A DNA stretch of 33,113 bases, taken from positions 917,581 through 950,693 of the forward strand of contig NZ_DS022276.1 in the NCBI RefSeq assembly GCF_000153725.1, in the 5' to 3' direction. Position numbers and translations under genes: made by a program. Source of the stretch: Salipiger bermudensis HTCC2601 (GTDB lineage: Bacteria > Pseudomonadota > Alphaproteobacteria > Rhodobacterales > Rhodobacteraceae). Positions 1-7,969 of this stretch are shown in pieces (the first letter of the stretch is position 1; each line of letters begins with the position of its first letter). A model generated the notes under the pieces. That model had not been told where the DNA came from, ran no database searches, and saw only the letters and a program-made list of their open reading frames with translations.

Positions 1-71
1 ATCCCGTCGACGCGCGAATATCCTGGCTGCGCAGTCACCAGCACTCGGCGCCGGTCGCTCGGCATCGGCGT

Positions 72-530
72 TCAGCAGTTTCGAGATCCGATCGCCCCAG
101 TACTCGTAGAGATCTTGCCGCGCTCGGTCTTCAGCCGCGAGCCCATCTCGAGCCGGTATTGCTGGAAGCCGTCGCGCGGGCGCAGCACGCCGTAGAGCCC
201 CGACAGGATGCGCAGGTGATCCTGCGCCCAGTCCATCTCGTCCCTGTCCAGAGACGCCGCCTCGAGCCCCTGATACGTGTCGCCGGCAAAGCCAAGCGCC
301 GCGGGGCGCAGTTCCTCGGCGGCGGGCGCGTCCTGAAAGTCGCGAAAGCGGTCGCGGTTGAGCTTGGCGAGATCGTCCGAGATCTTCATCAGCGACTTGA
401 GGTCATCGACGCTCAGCTCGCGCGCCACCGCCGCAAGGCGCTTGGCCTCGTCCTGCAGGCGCGGTTCGGTCATCGTCACGTCGCGCTCCGACCAGTCCAG
501 CTTCTTGGCGGGGGACACCACTACCAGCAT
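72..530 (-). CDS. yaaA: Peroxide stress protein YaaA (DUF328/UPF0246), frameshifted at window end
   Basis: The first 135 or so residues match the YaaA family closely: MLVVVSPAKKLDW at the start, LMKISDDLAKLN near residue 50 and HLRILSGLYGVLRP near residue 110. In E. coli YaaA lowers free iron and limits Fenton damage under peroxide stress. The family is usually about 250 residues, but this frame stops at 152. After ERGK the expected DLYEYWGDRI is present in another frame, so one base is missing near position 114 (a CC read as C on the plus strand). The next 110 bases show further apparent losses. The true gene therefore probably runs off the window start intact in the organism. The start is well supported by AAAGGAGG 8 bases upstream. 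It lies 81 bases downstream of recQ on the same strand, with a GC palindrome (547-561) between them. Confidence 0.88.
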   Translation of the reverse strand: MLVVVSPAKKLDWSERDVTMTEPRLQDEAKRLAAVARELSVDDLKSLMKISDDLAKLNRDRFRDFQDAPAAEELRPAALGFAGDTYQGLEAASLDRDEMDWAQDHLRILSGLYGVLRPRDGFQQYRLEMGSRLKTERGKISTSTGAIGSRNC

Positions 531-546
531 CGCGAAACCTCCTTTG

Positions 547-561
547 CCGGGCGGCGCCCGG
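547..561. repeat. GC-rich palindrome between recQ and yaaA
   Basis: CCGGGC, three bases, GCCCGG: a perfect 6-bp stem just upstream of the yaaA ribosome-binding site. On the minus strand it follows recQ, so it could end or slow recQ transcription or shield the yaaA start. There is no T tract, so it is not a classical intrinsic terminator. Confidence 0.4.
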
Positions 562-611
562 TCTCATCCGTCATCGTCGTGATATTCGGGGAAACGAATA
601 CCCGGACCGAT

Positions 612-2666
612 CTAGTCCGCCCGGGCCAGAACGTCCAGAAAGGCAGAGCCGAAACGCTCATAGCGCCGGTCTCCCAGCAGCCGCTCCATCGCCTCTCCGC
701 TGTCGGGCCGGGCCTGCGCCACCTTGGCGAGCAGCGAGGCCGAGCAGGAGAGCGGCTTTTCCGTACCGTCGATGCCACGCACCAGATCCGCCTGCACCGC
801 CATCAGCGTGTCGTAGAGCGAACCGGCCTCGCGCCCGGCAAGCTTGCGCCGGGTCGGGTGCATCTCCTCGCTGGCGCCGGTGATTACCGACAGGAACTCG
901 GCACCGTAGCGTTCGAGCTTCTTGGCGCCGACGCCGCCGATCCGCGCCATGTCGTCGAGGCTTTGCGGACGGGTTTCGGCCATCTCGATCAGGGTCTTGT
1001 CGGGAAAGATCATGTAGGCCGGCAACGAGGCGGTCTCGGCCAGCGCCCGGCGCTTGGCCTTGAGCGCCGAGAGCAGCGGCGCGTCTTCCTCGGCCACCAG
1101 CGTCTTGACCTGCGGGCGACGCTCGGCGGCGCGGTCGATCACGTCGCGGCGCAGGGTGATGCTCTGCTCGCCCTTGAGGATCGGCAGCGCCGCGTCGGTC
1201 ATCACCAGCGCGCCGTGGCGCTCGGGATCCGGGCGCACGAGATCAAAGCCCATCATCTGCCGGAACACCGCCTGCCACTGCCCCTTCTTGAGGTCGCGCC
1301 CGACCCCGAAGGTCGGCAGCTGGTCGTGGCGGCGCTGGCGCACCTTGTCGGTCTCGTTTCCGATCAGGATATCGATCAGGTGCCCGGCACCGAAGCTCTC
1401 GTCGGTCCGCAGCGCCGCCGACAGCGCCTTGCGCACCGCCTCAGTGCCGTCGAAGAGCTCGGGCGGCTTGTCGCAAAGATCGCAATTGCCGCAAGGTTCA
1501 GAGCTTTCGCCGAAGTAGCGGAGAAGCTGCTGACGGCGGCAGCCCAGCGCCTCGGCCAGCCCCAAGAGCGCGTTCAGACGACCGTGATCGGCGGTCCGAC
1601 GCTCGGGCGGGGCCATGCCCTCGTCGATCTGGGCGCGGCGCAGGCGGATGTCGTCGGCGCCGTAAAGCGTCAGCGTTTCCGCCGGCGCCCCGTCGCGCCC
1701 GGCGCGGCCGATCTCCTGGTAGTAGGCCTCGATGGATTTCGGCAGGTCGGCATGGGCGACCCAGCGGATGTCGGGCTTGTCGACCCCCATGCCGAAGGCC
1801 ACCGTGGCGACCACGATCAACCCGTCTTCCTTGGCGAAGCGCTCCTCGACGGCCCGGCGGTCATCCGCCTCCATGCCGCCGTGGTAGAAGCAGGCGCTGT
1901 GCCCCTCCTGCCCCAGCGCCTGCGCGAGGCTCTCGGTCTTGGCGCGGGTGCCGCAATAGACGATGCCCGAGCGGCCCTTTCGGGCGGCGGCAAAGCGCAG
2001 GATCTGCGCGCGCGGGCTGTCCTTGGGGCGGAAGGCAAGGTGGATGTTGGGGCGGTCGAAGCCGCGCAGGAAGGTCTGCGGCGTCTCGCCATCGAAGAGC
2101 CGGCGGACGATCTCTTCCTGCGTCTCCTGGTCAGCGGTGGCGGTGAAGGCCGCGAGCGGCACGCCAAGGCTGCGGCGCAGCTCGCCGATGCGCAGGTAGT
2201 CGGGGCGGAAATCGTGGCCCCACTGGCTGACGCAATGGGCCTCGTCGACGGCGATCAGGCTGACGCCGGCCTCCGCCAGCATCCGTTGCGCCCCGCCCGA
2301 GGCGAGACGCTCGGGCGCAAGATACAGCAGCTTGAGCGTGCCCTGCGAGAGCATGTTCCAGACCGCGTCAGTCTCTTCCTGCGTGTTGCCGGAGGTCAGA
2401 GCGCCGGCGGCAACGCCCGCTTCGCGCAACCCGCGCACCTGATCACGCATCAGGGCGATGAGCGGCGAGATCACCACCGTCACGCCGCCGCGCATCAGGG
2501 CGGGAAGCTGGTAGCACAGGGATTTTCCGCCGCCGGTGGGCATGATGGCGAGCACGTTCTCACCCTGCGCCACGGCATCGACGATCTCGCCCTGTCCGGG
2601 GCGGAAGGCATCAAAGCCGAAAATCTCTTTCAGCAGCGCCTCTCCGGGCGCGATGTCGCGTGGCAT
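612..2666 (-). CDS. recQ: ATP-dependent DNA helicase RecQ
   Basis: A 684-residue 3'-5' DNA helicase of the RecQ family, acting in the cytoplasm in recombination and stalled-fork repair. Visible parts in order: Walker A GGGKS at 45-49; the DEAH box at 141-144 followed by CVSQWGHDFRPDY, the aromatic-rich RecQ loop; helicase C-terminal motifs including VATVAFGMGVDKPDIRWV and the QEIGRAGRDG motif VI; a zinc-binding RQC segment with the PCGNCDLC cysteines near residue 400; an HRDC domain at about 529-595; then an 89-residue tail resembling a second helical HRDC-like unit. Length and domain order are those of full bacterial RecQ. No strong Shine-Dalgarno precedes the ATG. A TAAAAT -10-like box sits about 20 bases upstream. 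The neighbours give no special functional hint. Confidence 0.97.
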   Translation of the reverse strand: MPRDIAPGEALLKEIFGFDAFRPGQGEIVDAVAQGENVLAIMPTGGGKSLCYQLPALMRGGVTVVISPLIALMRDQVRGLREAGVAAGALTSGNTQEETDAVWNMLSQGTLKLLYLAPERLASGGAQRMLAEAGVSLIAVDEAHCVSQWGHDFRPDYLRIGELRRSLGVPLAAFTATADQETQEEIVRRLFDGETPQTFLRGFDRPNIHLAFRPKDSPRAQILRFAAARKGRSGIVYCGTRAKTESLAQALGQEGHSACFYHGGMEADDRRAVEERFAKEDGLIVVATVAFGMGVDKPDIRWVAHADLPKSIEAYYQEIGRAGRDGAPAETLTLYGADDIRLRRAQIDEGMAPPERRTADHGRLNALLGLAEALGCRRQQLLRYFGESSEPCGNCDLCDKPPELFDGTEAVRKALSAALRTDESFGAGHLIDILIGNETDKVRQRRHDQLPTFGVGRDLKKGQWQAVFRQMMGFDLVRPDPERHGALVMTDAALPILKGEQSITLRRDVIDRAAERRPQVKTLVAEEDAPLLSALKAKRRALAETASLPAYMIFPDKTLIEMAETRPQSLDDMARIGGVGAKKLERYGAEFLSVITGASEEMHPTRRKLAGREAGSLYDTLMAVQADLVRGIDGTEKPLSCSASLLAKVAQARPDSGEAMERLLGDRRYERFGSAFLDVLARAD

Positions 2667-2730
2667 GGGCGGGACCTGCGGATTTTACGCTATATCTGCT
2701 CTATTCCGCACAGTCTCATACTAAGATTAG

Positions 2731-2753
2731 GTGAACAAGCCCGCCTGTGGCGG
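2731..2753 (-). terminator. Probable terminator after yggT
   Basis: CCGCC-TGT-GGCGG (2741-2753) forms a 5-bp GC stem. Read on the minus strand it is followed by GCTTGTT, directly downstream of the yggT stop and upstream of recQ. It is a short but typical intrinsic-terminator shape. Outer GGTGA/TCACC bases could extend the stem. Confidence 0.45.
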
Positions 2754-2756
2754 AAA

Positions 2757-3041
2757 TCACCCGAACAGGATGGTCGGAAGAATATAGTCGCGCAGCGAGA
2801 TCACGATGATGAACACCACGAGCGGCGCCAGATCCAGCGGGTGGGTGTTGGGCAGGATGCGGCGGATCGGCGTGTAGATCGGCTCGAGCAGACGGTTGAG
2901 CCCGGTCCAGATGCCGGCGACCAGCGGCTGCCGCAGATTGAGCACGTTGAAATTGATCAACCAGCTCATGATGATGTGGACGATCATGATGAAGAAGATC
3001 ACGTCGAGGATCAGCTTCAGCGGGCCGTAGATTGCCATCAT
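2757..3041 (-). CDS. YggT family membrane protein
   Basis: A 94-residue protein starting MMAIYGPLKLIL. Two hydrophobic segments (about 8-30 and 72-92) flank the family signature LLEPIYTPIRRILPN...LDLAPLVVFIII. YggT proteins are small inner-membrane proteins, related to chloroplast CCB3, with suggested roles in osmotic shock and division or cytochrome assembly. Many bacteria have two YggT repeats and this one has a single unit, as is common in alphaproteobacteria. The start at 3041 is chosen because AAAGGAAA lies 8 bases upstream. An upstream in-frame ATG (3101) would add 20 non-conserved residues. The gene is divergent from the thioesterase gene across a 134-bp gap. Confidence 0.9.
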   Translation of the reverse strand: MMAIYGPLKLILDVIFFIMIVHIIMSWLINFNVLNLRQPLVAGIWTGLNRLLEPIYTPIRRILPNTHPLDLAPLVVFIIVISLRDYILPTILFG

Positions 3042-3175
3042 GTGGTGTGTTTCCTTTGCCTGTCCGCGCACACAGGTAAGCATCCCAGCAGGCGAGGGCA
3101 ATAGTGCCGCAGGGTTGTGGTTGACGTTCCGGGCGCGGCGCGGCCCTTTGGGCGCAAATTCAAGGAGTCGCCCGC

Positions 3176-3709
3176 ATGTATCCCTTCATCCGCATGGCCA
3201 AGGAGCTTTGGATCTCGCGCAACCAGCCGCCGCTCGAGCTGGGCGAGAGCCACATCTCTCACCACATCTGCTGGCCGTGGGATCTCGACCTGTGGAAAGA
3301 GCTCAACAATGGCCGCACCCTGACTCTCTACGATCTGGGGCGCATCCCGCTGGCCAAGCGCTCCGGGCTGATCGGCGTGCTGCGGCGCGAACGCTGGGGT
3401 CTGACCATGGCGGGCGCGGTGGTGCGCTACCGTCGGCGCATCAAGCTGATGGAGAAGGTCGAGATGCGCTCGCGGCTGATCGGCTGGGATGCGCGCTTCA
3501 TGTATCTCGAGCAGACCATGTGGAAGGCCGATGGTGAATGCGCCAACCACGCGGTGTATCGCGGCGCGGTGACCGACCGGAACGGCATCGTGCCGACCGA
3601 CCGGATCATGCAGGCGCTCGGTCACGAGATCGAGTCGCCGGAGCTGCCCGATTGGGTGCAGAGCTGGCTCGCCGCCGAGGACCAGCGGCCCTGGCCGCCG
3701 CAGATGTAG
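3176..3709 (+). CDS. Acyl-CoA thioesterase-like protein, hotdog fold (4HBT_2/THEM6-like)
   Basis: A 177-residue cytoplasmic protein. Its N-terminal part (YPFIRMAKELWISRN, then HHICWPWDLDLWKELNNGR) matches the conserved proteobacterial thioesterase_2/THEM6-like group of hotdog-fold enzymes, which hydrolyse acyl-CoA or acyl-ACP thioesters. The NNGRTLTLYDLGR segment corresponds to the central hotdog helix. The physiological substrate cannot be read from sequence. AAGGAGT lies 8 bases before the ATG. It is followed by a short terminator-like hairpin, so it is probably transcribed alone. No signal peptide or membrane segment is visible. Confidence 0.85.
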   Translation: MYPFIRMAKELWISRNQPPLELGESHISHHICWPWDLDLWKELNNGRTLTLYDLGRIPLAKRSGLIGVLRRERWGLTMAGAVVRYRRRIKLMEKVEMRSRLIGWDARFMYLEQTMWKADGECANHAVYRGAVTDRNGIVPTDRIMQALGHEIESPELPDWVQSWLAAEDQRPWPPQM

Positions 3710-3725
3710 GACGGGCGCCCGTTTT
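3710..3725 (+). terminator. Short intrinsic terminator after thioesterase gene
   Basis: ACGGGCGCCCGT followed by TTTT, immediately after the TAG stop. The palindrome must form with a small loop, so efficiency is uncertain, but position and T tract fit termination. Confidence 0.4.
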
Positions 3726-3729
3726 CGCC

Positions 3730-3758
3730 TTGCCCCCTGCCCCGCCCGGCTGTTCTAT
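3730..3758 (+). promoter_or_regulatory. Candidate promoter of the MFS-mepA-phytase-like operon
   Basis: TTGCCC (3730-3735), a 17-base spacer, then TTCTAT (3753-3758), ending 23 bases before the MFS start codon. Matches to the sigma-70 consensus are moderate (4/6 and 3/6); position is the main support. Confidence 0.3.
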
Positions 3759-3781
3759 CGCGCCGCGGACAGGAGGACAGC

Positions 3782-5119
3782 ATGGCCGGCAACGTGACAC
3801 GCAAACGCATCTGGGGCTGGTTCTTCTTCGACTGGGCCAGCCAGCCTTACAACACCTTGCTGCTGACCTTCATCTTCGCGCCCTATGTCAAGGAATTGAT
3901 GGGAGACGGCAGCCGCGCACAGGCGGCGTGGGGCTTCGGCATTGCTGCGGCGGGCTTTGTCATCGCCATCCTCGCCCCGATCCTCGGCGCGCTGGCCGAT
4001 ACCGGCGGCAACCGGCTGCGCTGGATCTGGGGCTTCTCGGGGCTCTACGTGCTGGGCTCGGCGATGCTGTGGTTCGCCGCACCGGGCGACTTCAATCTGA
4101 TCTCGACACTGTTCTTCTTTGCCCTCGGCCTCGTCGGCATGGAGTTCGCGACGATCTTCACCAACGCCATGCTGCCCGACCTCGGGCGCCGGGACGAGAT
4201 CGGGCGCATCTCGGGCAATGGCTGGGCCTTCGGCTACGTGGGCGGGCTGATCGCGCTGGTGCTGATGCTGGGCTTCTTCGCAGAGAGCGCCACGACCGGG
4301 ACCACCTTCCTCGGGCTCGCCCCGGCGCTCGGGCTTGACCCCGAAATGCGCGAGGGCACGCGCTTCGTGGGGCCGTTGACCGCGGTCTGGTACGTGGTCT
4401 TCATGGTGCCGTTCTTCCTCTGGGTGCGTGACCCGCGCAGCCAATCGGCCCCCAAGGGCGCGGTCAAGCGGGCGCTGACGGATCTCAGGGGCACGCTGAA
4501 GCGCCTGCCCGAAACCCCCTCGCTCTTCGCCTTCCTCGCCTCCTCGATGTTCTACCGCGACGCGTTGAACGGGATGTATGCCTTCGGCGGCATCTATGCC
4601 GCCGGGGTGCTCGGCTGGTCGGTGGTCGATACCGGCGTTTTCGGGATCATCGCGATCATTTCCGGCGCGCTTTTCGCCTGGCTCGGCGGCAAGGCCGACA
4701 CCCGCTTCGGGCCCAAGCCGGTGATCGCCGTCTGCATTCTCGTGCTGACCGCAGTCGCCATCGGCATCGTCTCGGTCGAGCGCGATGCGCTGTTCGGCAT
4801 CGCCCTGCCCGAGGGCTCGCGCGCCGCCGACTATGCCTTCTGGCTCTTCGGTGCCACCATCGGTGCTGCGGGCGGGGTGATCCAGGCCGCCTCGCGTACC
4901 ATGATGTGCCGACAGGCCAACCCCGCGCGCATGACCGAGGCCTTTGGCCTCTACGCGCTCGCCGGGAAGGCCACCTCGTTCCTCGCACCGCTGCTTATCG
5001 GAGTGGCAACGACGGTGAGCGACAGTCAGCGCATCGGCGTGACGCCGATCATCGGGCTTTTCGTAATCGGGTTGGTTCTGCTACGCTGGGTGCAACCAGA
5101 CGGAGACCGAGCAGAATGA
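3782..5119 (+). CDS. MFS transporter, UMF1 (Atg22-like) family
   Basis: A 445-residue polytopic membrane protein with about 12 hydrophobic helices. It begins with the UMF1 hallmark WGWFFFDWASQPYNTLL (residues 10-26) and carries GALADTGGNRLRWI near residue 75, the MFS loop 2-3 signature in its Atg22-like form. The yeast relative Atg22 exports amino acids from the vacuole; substrates of the bacterial members are mostly unknown. The start follows AGGAGGACAGC. The TGA stop overlaps the mepA ATG (ATGA), so the two are translationally coupled. That suggests, but does not prove, that it moves a cell-wall fragment or amino acid linked to MepA activity. Confidence 0.9.
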   Translation: MAGNVTRKRIWGWFFFDWASQPYNTLLLTFIFAPYVKELMGDGSRAQAAWGFGIAAAGFVIAILAPILGALADTGGNRLRWIWGFSGLYVLGSAMLWFAAPGDFNLISTLFFFALGLVGMEFATIFTNAMLPDLGRRDEIGRISGNGWAFGYVGGLIALVLMLGFFAESATTGTTFLGLAPALGLDPEMREGTRFVGPLTAVWYVVFMVPFFLWVRDPRSQSAPKGAVKRALTDLRGTLKRLPETPSLFAFLASSMFYRDALNGMYAFGGIYAAGVLGWSVVDTGVFGIIAIISGALFAWLGGKADTRFGPKPVIAVCILVLTAVAIGIVSVERDALFGIALPEGSRAADYAFWLFGATIGAAGGVIQAASRTMMCRQANPARMTEAFGLYALAGKATSFLAPLLIGVATTVSDSQRIGVTPIIGLFVIGLVLLRWVQPDGDRAE

Positions 5120-6036
5120 TCCGCACCCTGACCGCCATCGCCGTGGCCGCGCTGACTCTTGCAGCCTGCGGCGGCGACCGCCCCGCCGCCACCGTGACCG
5201 AAGAGGACCTCCCCCGGGTGACCGGGGTGCTCTCGACCAAGAGCGCCAAGAGCATGTTCGGAGCCGAGCAGGTCGGCTCGCAGCAGAGCGCCGCCGCTTA
5301 CGGCTCCTATTCGCGGGGCTGCGTGGCCGGTGCCCAGCAACTGGCCGAGACCGGTCCGACCTGGCAGGCGATGCGGCTCAGCCGAAACCGCAACTGGGCC
5401 CATCCCGAGACCATCGACTACGTGCAGGACCTGAGCCGCAAGGCGGCGCAGCTTCCCGGCTGGAGCGGTCTCTACATCGGCGACATGAGCCAGCCGCGCG
5501 GCGGCCCGATGACCTCGGGGCATGCCAGCCACCAGATCGGGCTCGATGCCGACATCTGGATGCGCCCGGCAAACGATCTCAGTCTCAGCCGCTCGGCGCG
5601 GGAAAACATCTCGTCGATCTCGCTGCGACGCGCCTCGGGCGCCTATACCAACGACAACTGGACCCGGTCGCATCACGAGCTGCTGAAGGCCGCGGCCAGC
5701 GACCCGCGCGTGGCGCGAATCTTCGTCTTCCCCGGCGCCAAGGTGAAGATGTGCAACGACGAGACCGGCGACCGCGCATGGCTGCGCAAGATCCGGCCTT
5801 GGTATGGCCACCATTACCATTTCCACGTGCGGCTGAGCTGCCCGCCGGGCGCCACCGGCTGCGTCAACCAGACGCCACCGCCGCCGGGTGACGGCTGCGC
5901 CGATGCGCAGGCCTGGGTGAACAACATCCTCAACCCGCCGCCGCCCGACCCGAACGCGCCACCGCCCAAGCCCAAGCGCGATCTCACCATGGGGGACCTT
6001 CCGGCCCAATGCGCAACCGTACTCGCGGCGCAATAG
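5116..6036 (+). CDS. mepA: Penicillin-insensitive murein endopeptidase MepA, lipoprotein form
   Basis: A 306-residue zinc metallopeptidase that cuts peptide cross-links in peptidoglycan. The start at 5116 is chosen because it overlaps the MFS stop and opens a lipoprotein signal: hydrophobic residues 5-17 and lipobox LAAC with Cys18. Metal ligands fit the LAS family: [13 protein letters not shown] (His139, Asp146) and HHYHFHVR (His237). The protein should be exported and lipid-anchored in the periplasm. The C-terminal quarter is proline-rich ([21 protein letters not shown]), probably a flexible linker or tail beyond the catalytic core. E. coli MepA cleaves both DD and LD cross-links, which is relevant because two L,D-transpeptidases lie 3-4 kb away. 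Confidence 0.93.
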   Translation: MIRTLTAIAVAALTLAACGGDRPAATVTEEDLPRVTGVLSTKSAKSMFGAEQVGSQQSAAAYGSYSRGCVAGAQQLAETGPTWQAMRLSRNRNWAHPETIDYVQDLSRKAAQLPGWSGLYIGDMSQPRGGPMTSGHASHQIGLDADIWMRPANDLSLSRSARENISSISLRRASGAYTNDNWTRSHHELLKAAASDPRVARIFVFPGAKVKMCNDETGDRAWLRKIRPWYGHHYHFHVRLSCPPGATGCVNQTPPPPGDGCADAQAWVNNILNPPPPDPNAPPPKPKRDLTMGDLPAQCATVLAAQ

Positions 6037-6920
6037 GCGCTGCACTGGCGGGCGCGATCGCCATCGCCGCCGCGGCCAGCGGCGGCGAAGCGCGTTTTGT
6101 CGCCAGCTTCACCTGGAGAATGAACGATCCGGCCTTCGGCGGGTTCTCCGGCCTCGAGCTCTCCGAAGACGGCAGCCGCTTCACCGCGATCAGCGACCGC
6201 GCCGGCATCATCTCGGGCACCCTCGAACGACAGGAGGGGCGCATCGTGGCGGTGCAGGCCGGCCCGGTTGAGGATCTCAGGGACGACAAGGGGCAACCGC
6301 AAAGTCAGGCCGACGGCGATTCCGAAGGGCTCGCGGTCGACGGCAGCGGCCGCGTCTTCGTGTCCTACGAGGGCACGAGCCGCGTCTGGGCCTATGACAC
6401 GCCCGACCGCGCCATGCCCCTGCCCCGCGCCGAGGCCTTCAAGCGGCTACAGACCAATTCCAGCCTCGAGGCTCTGGCGATCGACGCCCAGGGCCGGCTC
6501 TACACGCTCCCGGAACGCTCGGGCGAGCTGACCCGGCCCTTCCCTGTCTGGCGCTACGACACCGGCCGCTGGACGCAGCCCTTTGAGATCCCGCGCCGCG
6601 GCGGTTTTCTCGCCGTTGGCGCCGACATCGGCCCCGACGGACGCTTCTACCTGCTGGAACGCGAGTTCACCGGCGTGGGCTTTCGCAGCCGGGTGCGCCG
6701 TTTCGACATGACCGAAGATGGGTTGAGCGGGGAAACCACGCTGTTCGAGAGCCACCTGCTGCGCCACGACAACCTCGAGGGCATCGCGGTCTGGCGTGAC
6801 GAGGCGGGCGCGATCCGCCTGACGATGATCTCGGACGACAATTTCAACTTCTTCCAGCGCACCCAGCTGGTCGAATACACCGTCCCGGAATCTCTTGCCT
6901 CAAGCCCTGACAGGCCTTAA
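6009..6920 (+). CDS. Secreted esterase-like-activity-of-phytase family protein (PF13449 type)
   Basis: A 303-residue protein with an N-terminal signal sequence (basic MRNRTRG, then an alanine-rich stretch to about residue 28). The mature part has the repeated pattern of this beta-propeller family: [63 protein letters not shown] and [12 protein letters not shown]. Family members are periplasmic or extracellular and are named after weak phytase/esterase similarity; the real substrate is not known. The gene overlaps the end of mepA by 28 bases in another frame, which marks it as the third gene of this operon. A GC hairpin (6921-6958) follows at once. Confidence 0.85.
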   Translation: MRNRTRGAIGAALAGAIAIAAAASGGEARFVASFTWRMNDPAFGGFSGLELSEDGSRFTAISDRAGIISGTLERQEGRIVAVQAGPVEDLRDDKGQPQSQADGDSEGLAVDGSGRVFVSYEGTSRVWAYDTPDRAMPLPRAEAFKRLQTNSSLEALAIDAQGRLYTLPERSGELTRPFPVWRYDTGRWTQPFEIPRRGGFLAVGADIGPDGRFYLLEREFTGVGFRSRVRRFDMTEDGLSGETTLFESHLLRHDNLEGIAVWRDEAGAIRLTMISDDNFNFFQRTQLVEYTVPESLASSPDRP

Positions 6921-6958
6921 GGGGACCAATCCGCCGCGTCCGGCGCGGCCAAGTCCCC
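6921..6958 (+). terminator. Extended hairpin between the phytase-like gene and the queuosine transporter
   Basis: GGGGAC (6921-6926) pairs with GTCCCC (6953-6958) and encloses a second stem, CCG-C-CGC with GCG-CGG. It starts on the base after the TAA stop. There is no T tract, so it may act as a Rho-dependent or RNA-protecting end. It also lies 28 bases before the yhhQ start and could act as a structured leader. Confidence 0.4.
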
Positions 6959-6986
6959 GCAACCTTGTCAAAACGGGTCAAGAAAC

Positions 6987-7628
6987 ATGACGCGCAAACA
7001 TCTTCCCGGCATTCTTGCCATGGCCACCATCGTGCTGGCCTCCAACATCCTCGTGCAATTCCTGTTCGGCCAGTGGCTGACCTGGGGTGCCTTCACCTAT
7101 CCGCTCGCCTTCCTCGTCACCGACGTGATGAACCGCCTCTACGGCGCCAAGGCCGCCCGCAAGGTGGTCTTCGCCGGCTTCGTGGTCGGCGTGATCTGCT
7201 CGCTGATCGGCACCCAGATCATGCTGCAGGGCGATGGCTACACCTATCCCGCCGTGACGCTCCGCGTCGCCATCGGCTCGGGCCTTGCCTTCCTCACCGC
7301 GCAGATGATGGACGTGGCGATCTTCGACCGCCTGCGCGAAGGCGCATGGTGGCGTGCGCCGCTGGCCTCGACGCTGGTGGGCTCGGCCCTCGACACCGCG
7401 ATCTTCTTCACCATCGCCTTCTCGGGCGCGCTGAGCTTCCTCGAGCCCGGCAACGACGTGAGCTGGGCCGGTGAAATCCTGCCGCTGCTGGGCGTTGGCC
7501 CGATGGTGCCGCTCTGGGTCTCGCTGGGCACCGCCGACTGGCTGGTGAAGCTCGGCCTCGCCATCATCGCGCTGGTGCCATTCCGGGTGATCGTTTCGAA
7601 GGCACTTTCGTCGCGCGCGATGGCCTGA
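6987..7628 (+). CDS. yhhQ: Queuosine precursor transporter, YhhQ/VUT family
   Basis: A 213-residue inner-membrane protein with about six hydrophobic helices. The family signature FTYPLAFLVTDVMNRLYGAKAAR falls near residues 36-58, and GSALDTAIFFTIAFSG near 130-145. YhhQ proteins import queuosine precursors (preQ0/preQ1) for tRNA wobble-base modification. No preQ1-riboswitch pattern was recognised in the leader. The Shine-Dalgarno is weak (GGGTCAAGAAAC before ATG). The 3' flank is the small RNA region. Confidence 0.92.
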   Translation: MTRKHLPGILAMATIVLASNILVQFLFGQWLTWGAFTYPLAFLVTDVMNRLYGAKAARKVVFAGFVVGVICSLIGTQIMLQGDGYTYPAVTLRVAIGSGLAFLTAQMMDVAIFDRLREGAWWRAPLASTLVGSALDTAIFFTIAFSGALSFLEPGNDVSWAGEILPLLGVGPMVPLWVSLGTADWLVKLGLAIIALVPFRVIVSKALSSRAMA

Positions 7629-7709
7629 GCTGCAGAAAACGTTTTGAGAATGGGCGGTGTCGTGCCACCCTGAAGATGCGTTTTTCAACAGCTGAAAGGA
7701 GGTGATCCA

Positions 7710-7766
7710 GTGTCTAGAGAAACATTGGAGAGAGGTGTCGGAACAGCCCGGAGGATGACCTGCTAG
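7710..7766 (+). CDS. Possible 18-residue leader peptide (GTG start)
   Basis: GTG at 7710 lies seven bases after AGGAGG in an unusually long, perfect Shine-Dalgarno, so initiation here should be very efficient if the RNA is open. The peptide is MSRETLERGVGTARRMTC, ending at TAG (7764-7766). The same frame stays open well past the TAG (GNPWQDF follows), which allows for a read-through or a recent stop. Nothing is known of its function. The alternative is that the segment is purely an RNA signal. Confidence 0.35.
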   Translation: MSRETLERGVGTARRMTC

Positions 7767-7834
7767 GGCAACCCCTGGCAAGACTTCCGATCGAGGTTGG
7801 CATTGCCTAACCGGCCCGCCTCCTTGACGTCTCG

Positions 7835-7866
7835 AATGGGTCACTCCACAGGCAGGGTGACCCATT
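7835..7866 (+). terminator. Strong hairpin terminator of the small RNA region
   Basis: AATGGGTCAC (7835-7844) and GTGACCCATT (7857-7866) form a perfect 10-bp stem with a 12-base loop, followed by TCCCATTTC. It separates the small RNA from arfB, which has its own promoter-like box. Confidence 0.6.
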
Positions 7867-7956
7867 TCCCATTTCAGACCGCCTCGCCCGGCACCTTCGG
7901 GCGCAGCGCGATGCAGGGGCCGCCCGGGAGACCGTGGCGGCCCCCGCTTTTTGTGC

Positions 7957-7969
7957 TAGGTCCTGCCCA
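7957..7969 (+). promoter_or_regulatory. -10 box placing the arfB start at the first base of its ATG
   Basis: TAGGTC (7957-7962) followed by six bases and then ATG. No Shine-Dalgarno is present. The -35 region (GTGGCG, 17 bases upstream) is weak. The spacing equals that seen at rimO and dapF and suggests a leaderless mRNA. Confidence 0.35.

Larger units (their letters stand above)
7690..7870 (+). ncRNA. Candidate structured small RNA / leader-peptide transcript with 16S-tail-complementary segment
   Basis: This fills most of the 340-bp gap between yhhQ and arfB. Seen directly: AAAGGAGGTGATCCAG (7695-7710) is the exact reverse complement of the last 16 bases of 16S rRNA. Bases 7696-7704 can pair with CGCCTCCTT (7817-7825; nine pairs, one G-U), so the 3' side can mask the ribosome-binding segment. 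Between them are two good hairpins: GCTAGGG/CCCTGGC (7762-7779) and GGTTGGC/GCC-T-AACC (7795-7812). A perfect 10-bp terminator hairpin ends it. This is the shape of a discrete multi-branched transcript. I do not recognise an Rfam family. The promoter is not clear; TTGAGA near 7644 is only a weak candidate. Confidence 0.45.

Noticed and set aside
159-3104. A 981-codon plus-strand open frame opposite yaaA, recQ and yggT
   Set aside because: It runs antisense to three well-matched conserved genes, has an Arg/His-rich composition typical of reverse-frame reading in GC-rich DNA, and has no start signal.
6921-6986. preQ1 riboswitch in front of the queuosine transporter
   Set aside because: There is a strong hairpin, but I could not find the A-rich tail and loop-tail pseudoknot pattern of preQ1 classes.
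7695-7710. Minus-strand reading as a fragment of a 16S rRNA gene (CTGGATCACCTCCTTT)
   Set aside because: The match ends after 16 bases with no further rRNA similarity. On the plus strand it is a well-placed Shine-Dalgarno before a GTG.
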